From the NCBI GenBank assembly GCA_004009845.1, contig RMBW01000031.1:62001-126000 (forward strand): 64,000 nt of DNA, in the 5' to 3' direction. The notes under the pieces are model-generated. The model searched no databases and was not told the origin of the DNA. It saw nothing but the letters and a program-made list of their open reading frames with translations. This DNA comes from Davidsoniella eucalypti (taxonomy: Eukaryota > Ascomycota > Sordariomycetes > Microascales > Ceratocystidaceae). Below, piece after piece: positions 56,024-64,000 of this stretch (positions are counted from its first letter, which is position 1; each line of letters starts with the position of its first letter). The position numbers were made by a program, and so were the translations under genes.

Positions 56024-58656
56024 ATGACGCAGACGCCCAAGCACGGCCATAAGAGAGTTCGGTCAGCAACGACGACGCCAACATCGACATCCAAAGCTCT
56101 CCAACAAAAGCGACGCCGTCTTGATGATGCCGAAAATGCGAGTCCAATAAAGCATGAATTGCTACCTCTCAACAACACCAACACCCTCGGTCCCATAAGC
56201 CTGCCGATCGGCACTAGAGCTCCAGAGGCGTTTCAACCACCAATGCCGCTGTTGGCAGCTGATGGCGTGTTTGCCGTTGGCAGTCGGTCTGGCGATACTA
56301 CTAGTGCTACCTCGTCACCGACCAAGTCGCCTTCTAAGCGTCGCGGCCGACCTCCAAAGGCGCTGCAGGCTCGGGCTGCCCTTCAACACCCGTCACTAGT
56401 GGCAGCTCAGCCGATAAAGCTCGAAACTGGGTCATCTATCGAAATACGCTGCCCTTCTGTATCGCCACACAAAGCCATGCCGCCCACATCGCCGCTCAAG
56501 TCACCACTCAAGTCGCCGTTGAAGGGCATCTTGACGCCGTCACGCCACCGCGGCGCGCTAGCCGAACGTACACGCAAGAATGTGGTGTTTGATATCGCGA
56601 AGACGCCGGGTAGTGCGGGCGAAGTCATCTTCGAGGATTTGCCAGGATCAAACTCAACAAAGCGCGGCAGCACAGCTGGAAAGCCGATGACACCAGCTTT
56701 ATCGCGTGCGGCTGGCGATGATCGCACGCCATTGTCGGAGAAGCTACGTAAGGCGGCGAAACAGAAGGCAGCCCAGAAGATCGAGGAGGAAGAGGAAAGG
56801 AAAAAGAGGAAGATAGAAGAGGAGAGTCGGGAAGCTGGCGAGGAAGAGCCACAGGAAGAAACCTATGAGAACGAGGCGTGTCAGCTGTGCGGCAAACAAG
56901 ACTCGGAGGCGCCAAACCAGATCCTATTCTGTGATGTATGCGATCTCGGCTACCATCAAGAATGCCACGGTATCACGTCGATTCCACGCGGTGACTGGAT
57001 GTGTCGCAACTGCGCTCAGGAAGACGTCACCAAGACACCGTCAACAAAGCGTTATGCCAACTTCACCACAGTCGTCGAGCCAGACCCGGAGGAGCTAGAG
57101 GTGCCAGTCTTTAATGCGCCGCCTATCCCCAACTTGGAACGCCATCTGCGCACTTTCCAACGTGTACTCGTCGACCGGTGCACGGGCAGACGCCGGATCA
57201 AGTTGATCGGTCAGGAGGAGCCGTGGGAGAAAACGCATCAGTTGGTTCAGCAGACAGTGGTGAATGGCGAGGGAAACTCGATGCTGGTTATAGGAGCTCG
57301 TGGTAGTGGCAAAACGACGGTATGTTGACCAGGAGCTCTCTTTACCTCTTATGTACAATCAAGAGCATAATTGCTAACAGTTATAAACAGATGGTAGAGG
57401 GTGTCATCGCCGACATCGAGGCTTTTTATAAGGACGATTTCCACGTTGTACGGCTCAATGGCTTCGTCCATACCGACGACAAGCTGGCGCTGAAGGAGAT
57501 TTGGCGGCAACTAGGTCTTGAGATGGAGGTTGACGAGGCCATCATGAAGAGAGTAAGTAATATCGAGGTTTTATAGTATTGCCGAAACTGATGACTAACA
57601 TTCTGTGTCTAGACAAGCTACGCTGATACGCTGGCTTCACTACTGGCTCTGCTCTCTCATCCAACAGAAATTGCCGGCGCCGAAGCTGAAGGCGTAACGT
57701 CCAAGTCGGTTGTCTTTATTATCGACGAGTTTGACATGTTCGCATACCACCCACGCCAGACATTACTCTACAACCTTTTCGACATAGCACAAGCCCGCAA
57801 AGCACCCATCGGCGTCATCGGTTGCACCACACGTTTGGACGTAGTAGACATGTTGGAGAAACGTGTCAAGTCTCGATTCAGCCACCGCTACGTCTTCATG
57901 GCACCTCCCAAGTCACTTCCGGGCTTCTGGGACGTGTGTCGACAGGGCCTAGTCATTGACGGAGACGACGCGGTGAAAGAAGGCTTGGATCCACAGTCTG
58001 AGGGTTTTGGAAAGTTTGCAGAGTTTTGGACAGATATGGTCGCCCAGTTACATGAACAGGCTGACTTCCAGAAGCTACTCAAGCATCACTACTACTCATC
58101 GAAGAGCGTACCGGCGTTTCTGGCCACGTGCGTACTGCCGCTCTCGTTGGTACAGCCACAAACTCTGCCGCTACAGATTCCATCGCCCATCACAGAAGAA
58201 TTTTCGTCATCTAACTGCTCTCTTGTCATGCCTAATCCTTTCGTTGCTGCCCAGTCGCTTGCCGCCCCACCGTCAAAGGCGCACGTCCTCTCATCACTGT
58301 CCGATCTCGATCTATCGCTGCTCATCGCCGCGGCACGCTTAGATATTGTAGCACACACTGACACGGTCAACTTTGCCATGGCCTACGACGAGTACACCGG
58401 TCTAGTTGGACGACAGCGTATTCAGGCTGGTGTATTGGCGCTAGGCGGTGGTGCGCGTGTTTGGGGTCGGGGCGTGGCCGGCATTGCCTGGGAGAGACTG
58501 GTGAATACCGGACTTCTGGTCCCGGCTAGTGTCGGCGGCCGTGGGCAGATGGGCGGCTTGGAGACTAAGATGTGGAAGGTTGATATGGCGCTGGAAGATA
58601 TTCCGGTCGGAGCAAAGTTGAGTGCGCCTTTGGCCAAGTGGTGTCGTGAGATTTAA
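56024..58656 (+). CDS. ORC4: Origin recognition complex subunit 4 with N-terminal PHD finger
   Basis: Three exons, 56024-57319, 57391-57552 and 57613-58656, give 833 aa. ORC4 is one of the AAA+ subunits that load MCM at replication origins. Residues 1-270 are basic and disordered with SPTKSPSKRRGRPPK (AT-hook-like) and repeated PLKSPLK motifs, then a Lys/Glu coiled stretch. A C4HC3 PHD finger at 286-330 (CQLC..CDVCDLGYHQECHG..WMCRNC) is intact. The AAA+ module has Walker A GARGSGKTT at 424-432 (last residue split from the next exon), Walker B FIIDEFD at about 521-526, and sensor-1 IGCTTRLD. The winged-helix C-terminus closes the protein. The PHD may read histone tails at origins, which is inference. 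Confidence 0.94.
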
Positions 58657-61600
58657 GAGCATGTGGCATTTTTGGGATTTTGGTTTTTTCTGTTTACAAC
58701 TTATAGATTATGTCTTCGAACTTGAGAAGTACGTTCTCCTTGTTCCTTAGAAGAAGGGAATGGGGTTTTGTTTTTTGTCTTTAAGAATGTCACGGATACG
58801 ACTTGTCAAGTCCTTTATTACTATTCATCTTTCTGTTTGGCGTTTGGCGTTTTTATTCATGAAAACGAAGGAAAATCTAAGCGGATTTTTTTACTAATAT
58901 ATACTATAACTATGTTTTACTAGATTTTGGTGCTATTGATATGACATAACGATTATGGAAAATGATTAACAGATAGTTGTACATGTAGAGTTGTAGAGAT
59001 GCTGGGTTGTTCGATTCCTGATCAACTTTTCTTCACGTAGGAGCCGATGTAACCTTCGATTTACAATGAGCATGGATGGCCATCTGTATAAAAGGTAAGA
59101 AAAGGTTATAGCTCAGGTTTATTATAGCAAGGGATTCGATCAAACCTCGAAGTACCAGTAGTAAACAAGGCCTTGTATAAATATCACAGACAGTATATAC
59201 AACATACGTATAAAGTTGTACGTAAGAACCACTTACAGGTCTTTGCTCCTGTTTTGGGGGCATTTTCAATGGAGTAAAAGGGCCTAGGCTTCTTAAATTC
59301 GGGAGATACTACGTCACAGTTGTCTTTTGTTATTCGGATTTTGATGTGATGTGGAGCAGAAAGACCACTAGACGTAATGATGTTTTGTTCAATCATGAGG
59401 TTGTTTTAGGGGTTACATAGGGTTATAACTAGGATAGGGCAACCGGCAAAAAAAAAAAGTTGAAACAAGAGAAGATACGCCTGCATATCAAAGAAAATGG
59501 TGAGGCGAAGATCATTCATGATATCAGGGAAAAAAAAAGGCAGTAAAACGCCGAAACATTGAAAGGGGGTTTTTGGAATAAGCAGATAATGTGATCCAAA
59601 AAGACGTTCTATCGGAGATTAATACGAAGCAAGATCAACTTACATCGGTTTCTTGTGGTGTTTTTATTGTAAAGAGAATGTTCATGTCATACCATGTAAG
59701 CCAAAAGACGAGTAGAAACGAGAGAAAATAAGAATCTGACCGGGGGGGAAATCAGGGTTCTTCTCTGCTGCTTTATTCTTACGTGTGTTCTATTTTTGAT
59801 CTTAGCGAAATAGGTGTACAACGGTACATATTCCAACAACTTGATGAATGCGTCGATAGGGTTGATTAGGGTTACCAGAGAGGAAAGCTTGGTCCATGCC
59901 ACTGATGTCATGGTGCAGGAAATAAGGGAAAAGAGATGGCAAAACAGGTGCAAAAGAAAGAGTCGGACGAAACACAAATTGCATACAAAGGGGGGAGATG
60001 GGGGTAGTCAGCTATTCTTGAGCTTATGGAACTGTACATGTATCTGTGTAAGATATGTAATTGAACAAGAGACGAAACACAAAATGTTGCCGTGCCGCCG
60101 CCTTCACATGGATGATCAGCTGAACTGGGATGCAGGATAAGAAACAAGAAAGAAAGAGAAACTCGAAAGAAACGATGCTAGAGAAAGAGAGGCAACTTTG
60201 CATAGTTGGTCCTAATGCCACAAAAAGAAGAACAAGTCAGTATATAAGCCGCTACTTATACATGCAACAAGCACTGGTACGGCTGGAGTTTGACCAAGTT
60301 TAGCGGTTCTGGGCCAAGAAAAGTTATAAAAAGGAAGAAACCAAAGAAGAGGTGGGCGGAGGCAACAGCCGTTGAATAAGAAGCACAGCCTGATAAAAGG
60401 GCATTGCAAGGCCGAAATAAGAACACCCAAAAGAGGAGGAGGAGAAGGCTACTTGGTTAGCATCCTTTTGTTTCTTTTCTTGTACAATCGCAGTCTTGGC
60501 TCAGTAATTCTTATCTGGGCCACGAATACTTGTCGAAATGCTTTTTTTTTTCATTTTCATTTTTTACTTGAACAACAAATGCATTTCGTCTATGGATTCG
60601 GTTCCGATATGAATCCGGCAGCGGTTTTGATGGCGTGGCCTGTGGACAGACTAACAAGATACAGGAACAAATCATCAGATAAAAAGTAGAAGAAGAAAAC
60701 AAAAACAAGGGCAGGGCACCGGGAACGGTCCGAGTTGGGGACAAACTGAAGCTTGAGGGAAGTTGCCGGTTCGAGCGTTTTACTCAAGAAAGCAAAAGCA
60801 AAAATCAACAGCAAAAAAAGAAAAGAAAACAAAAAAAAAGACCTTTTGGCTAGGATGGATGAACATCGTTACCCGTCTCGGGGTTTTATCTTTTTATATT
60901 TTCCGTCATGTTTGGTTCTCTTTATCTTCTTCCCCAGAAAAAAAAACAAAAAAAACGTACGTCAGGTAGCAAATACGAAGAGTGACAAAACTCGAACATG
61001 GGTGAAAAGAAGCAAAATGGCACTAGGATGATCAATGGGAAACTAAAGACGTATTCAATCTAAAGGCGAATGGGCTAATAAAACCAAAATCTCGTAAACT
61101 TGGTCTTTAAGCGACCAAAACGAAAAACAAGTGATATGATGTATTACTAGGGTGATTAATTCCCAGTCATGATATATATTGCTTCTGCTCTTTCATTCTG
61201 ATCTCTCTAGAGATCGCAGAAGTACGTGTAGAGTCCGACAAAAACCCAAGACAAACTATAGTAGACAACGATGCAGATAAATCCCTCGGACCGCAGCGAC
61301 ACACATACAGATGAATCATATGGTAATATCTACCAGTTCCCACGCCTTAGTACGGCTAGATCTTATTCGGCAAACAAGGAGAAAGTTGTTCTTGATGGCC
61401 TCAGCTTGCTTGGCTCTGCACAAAGCGGCCGGCGATCCTGGCTGCTGCGATCACTGTATAAGAAACGAAAGAGAAGTTTGACCCCCTCTTTATGTAAGTG
61501 GATGTAGATACAGCGTTGTATATCGGAATGCCAGTGGTAGATATATCTCTTCCAAGCACCGTGTAAATCTGCAAGGCGTTTATTCCCTTCGTCTTTATTT

Positions 61601-62576
61601 TTTATGATATAGTTTTTCCCGAAAACAAGTAAAGAGAGAAGGGCGTCAATTTTTTATATTTAGATAGACGTTGGGTTTCTTTCATGTTGTTCTGCTCTAT
61701 CTATTCTCTTCTGTCTTGATCGCCCTCTTTTCGAACCCCCTTGACACAAGAGGAGGTAACTGCCGTCTTGTTTTTTTCCTCTTTGTCGGTCTTCTTTCAG
61801 TTCTTTCCCTACCTTATTAATATTATTTTCTTTCAATTTGTTTTTGTTTCTTACATTCTTGCAATTACCACCGATCTGATACACTCGTTATTTTTATTGC
61901 CTGTTCGTTTCTAATTCTTTCCGTTCTTGTCTTTCTTTTTATGGGATCTGATCCTGGCGAAGTACCAACTTTCTTGTTCTGAGAGGTACATATACATATA
62001 GTAGTTACCCGCCCCAACTCTCTCTCCTGCGTCACACGGTCGATCGAACCCAGCCGAGCCACAGCCCACGACGATCGGAATAGGCTGCTGCTTTATTTTT
62101 GTTTTGTAGTGAAGAAGAATCAATAAGAAAACCTCGTTCCGTCTTTTTCTTCTTTCAAAGATTTCTGATTTCTGATTTGTATTTCATTCATCTTTTTCTT
62201 CTCTTCCTTTTTAGACTTCATTACAGCAACTACAACGACTAGTACCAAGTTGGAAACTACGGATTTTCCCCCAAAGGACTGTTAAAACAGCCTCGGCGAA
62301 TAAAGCCAGCAACTACCGCATGCGGACTCCTCGACAACGCAGCAGTAATATTGTGAGGCGAGAAGTCCACAAAACAAATATTCTTGACCTCTTCTCTTTG
62401 TATTGATATCGATTCCAGCGAGTTTTGCTTCTTGTTTTTTTCTTCTTTTCTTTTCTTTTGTTTGTTGTTGATTCCTAGTTCTTTCTGCTGCTCATGCCGC
62501 TCCGAGCGTCTTGGACGGCGTTGACTTACACCACGTACCTTCCCTCCGGGACTCTTCTGAACAAAACGCCGCCGCC
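58657..62576. other. Gene-poor 3.9 kb between ORC4 and the DUF7053 gene
   Basis: The longest spacer in the window. One candidate small spliced gene lies at 59061-59396 (-). The rest has no credible frame: 59687-60147 and 60211-61031 hold only short overlapping frames in A/T-rich DNA with many A and T runs. A G7 run is at 59742-59748. From about 61560 to 62570 the plus strand is T/C-rich with several short upstream ATGs, as in a long 5' leader of the next gene. Confidence 0.5.
59061..59396 (-). CDS. Candidate 60-residue spliced protein
   Basis: Two exons, 59396-59237 and 59083-59061, would give 60 aa. The ATG is the first after an in-frame TAA. The 153-nt intron has a GTAAGT donor and a TTTATACAG acceptor, and the second exon adds seven codons ending in HPCSL before TAA. 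The peptide is hydrophilic with a Lys/Pro-rich middle (SPEFKKPRPFYSIENAPK) and has two Cys. It has no signal peptide or TM. I do not recognise it. Composition looks more coding-like than the surrounding A/T-rich DNA, but chance is not excluded. Confidence 0.35.
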
Positions 62577-64000
62577 ATGTCTCGAACCCTTAACTTCACT
62601 ACAATCACGCCGATACCGGCCGGCATAACGCGGGCCACGGTTCTTTCATTTCTTCACGACCATGAAGAAATGGTGCGTATCAACCCACTTGTCACATCAC
62701 ACAAAGCAATCAACACCCCGATCCACTGCCCAGCAGACGAGGCAGACTGCTCATGGTTCCAGTTACGTGACAAGATCTCAGTGGTACCAGGATACCGTAA
62801 AATCGGTGATGCAGCCTACACAACAGCTCTACGGAACACGCCAACAGGACTGCGCGCCCATGTGTATGCACCGATGGGCGTCGATATCGTGTCGAAGTGG
62901 ATCCTCGGCGGCCGTCTTCCCGGTGAGCCGGACGTGCACGATGTGTACCATGGCGAGGCAGCTGCCTCATCAATGGCTCCTGGCCTGTATGTACGTGAGG
63001 ACATTGATGTGCGCTGCAACTCGCTAATTGCCGGCTTCATCAAGAAGAATCTGACTAAATCTCATGCCCGCATGGTTGCCAAGCTCACCGAAAGAGCGCG
63101 GACACATCAGCCGTACAAGGCGTCGATTGGGTTGACATGTGATCCAATGAGCCCAGATCTGCTTCCCCCAACGGCAGCTTCTTCTTCAACTTCTAGGTTG
63201 AACGTACCGAGTCGGCCTTCGGCAAGATTCCGTGCCTATTCATCGCCGGCAACACCAGTTGCTCCGTACAGCAACTACTACACTTATGAAACATACCAGC
63301 CAAGTTTATCATTTGACCCAAAACCGCAACAGCCGCAAAAACAACAGCAGCAAGCACCTATTCTTGGGCAGTTGCTAAATCGAGCCCAAAGCCCCGGTAG
63401 TGCACGGCCGCCGAATTTACAGGGCAGTTACCATTCTTATTCACACTCGGACCCTGCAGCGCGCCCTGCAGCCGAGCAGCCATATAAAAAACAACAAGAA
63501 TATAGAGGCCATAAGGACTATAACAACTACAACCACTCGGCTATTCCAGAGCCTGCCCCGGGCGTCTCGAAGCTCGGCGCCGTCAGCGGCTCGTTGCAGC
63601 CTCGACTAAACACATATGAAGCAGCCCATCCCGCGGCCCCATTGCGTTCTTTTACCAACGACAGCTACACTTCTGCCGTTGTGTCGCCTACAACTGACGA
63701 TTCACCTCTCGACTCGCCCCTCGACTCGACCATCGTCAGCGCTCTCAGTCCGCCACGGAACAACCAGTTCAGCTCGTCATTGCTGCCGTCCGACTATAGT
63801 CTCGACACGCCTACGCCGCTGCATCTGCGTGGGGCAAGTTCCCGATCTGGCGCAGTAGTTGCCTCGCCGCTGTCTGCCTTTGGCCACGGACGCAGCATAT
63901 CAGCTCCGTCTCCGTCCCCGTCTTCATCTGTAGCTCCGGCTCCGGCATTATTCAGCGTTCCTACGACCTCGATGCTTTCGCAATCGCGGCCAAACGTGCC
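62577..64000 (+). CDS. DUF7053 (START-like) domain protein, 3' truncated by window edge
   Basis: An open frame from the ATG at 62577 runs uninterrupted to the last base: 474 complete codons with no stop reached. The N-terminal 195 residues match the fungal DUF7053 type, a START/polyketide-cyclase-like fold: a TPIPAGITRATVLSFLHDHEEMVRINPLV start, CSWFQLRDKISVVPG, the LRAHVYAPMGVDIVSKW strand pair and a VREDIDVRCNSLIAGFIKKNL helix. The rest is disordered and rich in Ser, Pro, Gln and Tyr, with a QQPQKQQQQ run and repeated DSPLDSPLDS. Such proteins may bind a lipid or small ligand; function is unknown. No intron is evident in the visible part. Confidence 0.88.
   Translation, partial: MSRTLNFTTITPIPAGITRATVLSFLHDHEEMVRINPLVTSHKAINTPIHCPADEADCSWFQLRDKISVVPGYRKIGDAAYTTALRNTPTGLRAHVYAPMGVDIVSKWILGGRLPGEPDVHDVYHGEAAASSMAPGLYVREDIDVRCNSLIAGFIKKNLTKSHARMVAKLTERARTHQPYKASIGLTCDPMSPDLLPPTAASSSTSRLNVPSRPSARFRAYSSPATPVAPYSNYYTYETYQPSLSFDPKPQQPQKQQQQAPILGQLLNRAQSPGSARPPNLQGSYHSYSHSDPAARPAAEQPYKKQQEYRGHKDYNNYNHSAIPEPAPGVSKLGAVSGSLQPRLNTYEAAHPAAPLRSFTNDSYTSAVVSPTTDDSPLDSPLDSTIVSALSPPRNNQFSSSLLPSDYSLDTPTPLHLRGASSRSGAVVASPLSAFGHGRSISAPSPSPSSSVAPAPALFSVPTTSMLSQSRPNV

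Noticed and set aside
59100..59150. tRNA-like A-box and B-box fragments (tagctcagg and attcgatc)
   Set aside because: Wrong spacing, no GGTTCGANNCC B box and no acceptor stem; other B-box-like strings near 59009, 60766 and 62040 also lack a cloverleaf.
1..64000. CRISPR arrays, insertion sequences, LTRs or other large transposons
   Set aside because: No regularly spaced repeats, transposase, integrase or reverse-transcriptase frames were seen; only the short repeats listed above.

Overview
This 64 kb window is nuclear DNA from a filamentous ascomycete, most likely Pezizomycotina. Twenty genes are recognisable or clearly coding, one more small spliced gene is proposed at low confidence, and one gene runs off the right edge. 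The genes lie on both strands, with short introns (48-215 nt in most genes, GT..CTAAC..YAG style) and intergenic gaps of 0.2-3.9 kb. The protein set is eukaryotic and fungal (ATG2, IVY1, NUP53, SPT3, IST1, AP-2 sigma, NOT2, ORC4). There are no operons, no CRISPR arrays, and no rRNA or tRNA genes that I could see. Gene models were assembled by hand from frames, splice consensus and conserved motifs, so coordinates of spliced genes run from start codon to stop codon and the exons are listed in the evidence.

Layout. 1-9.8 kb: a possible degraded minus-strand gene at the edge, PAPS reductase (MET16, -), phosphoserine phosphatase (SER2, +), and a small spliced mitochondrial membrane protein (-). 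9.8-18.4 kb: DHHC palmitoyltransferase (ERF2-like, +), nucleoporin NUP53 (+), I-BAR protein IVY1 (-). 18.4-30.1 kb: a 3.4 kb divergent spacer, the 2208-residue autophagy protein ATG2 (+), and a GT8 glycosyltransferase (-). 32-38 kb: IST1 (+), AP-2 sigma APS2 (+), SPT3 (+), and protein phosphatase methyltransferase PPM1 (-). 38-45.4 kb: the eight-exon CCR4-NOT subunit NOT2 (-), a CobW/ZNG1 GTPase (-), and a six-TM protein of unknown function (-). 48-58.7 kb: a DJ-1/PfpI protein (+), mitochondrial ribosomal protein uL23m (+), a METTL4-type MT-A70 methyltransferase (-), the LEU5-type mitochondrial carrier (+), and ORC4 with an N-terminal PHD finger (+). 58.7-62.6 kb is gene-poor with one candidate 60-residue gene. 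From 62.6 kb a DUF7053-type protein (+) continues past the edge.

These are mostly housekeeping genes with no biosynthetic cluster or mobile-element island. Some share themes: membrane traffic and vacuole/autophagy (ERF2, IVY1, ATG2, IST1, APS2), transcription and mRNA control (SPT3, NOT2), mitochondrial function (LEU5, uL23m, the small inner-membrane-like protein), and sulfur and serine metabolism (MET16, SER2).

The most unusual signal is in the intergenic DNA. Several very short sequences (about 44-55 nt) occur in two related copies. Each copy ends in an A-rich stretch and is bracketed by its own 7-14 bp direct repeat. They look like tiny retroposed RNAs with target-site duplications. Other points to check are a cryptic alternative first exon inside a 670-nt NOT2 intron, sense-strand oligo-G tracts just downstream of several stop codons, and the unannotated 60-residue spliced ORF.
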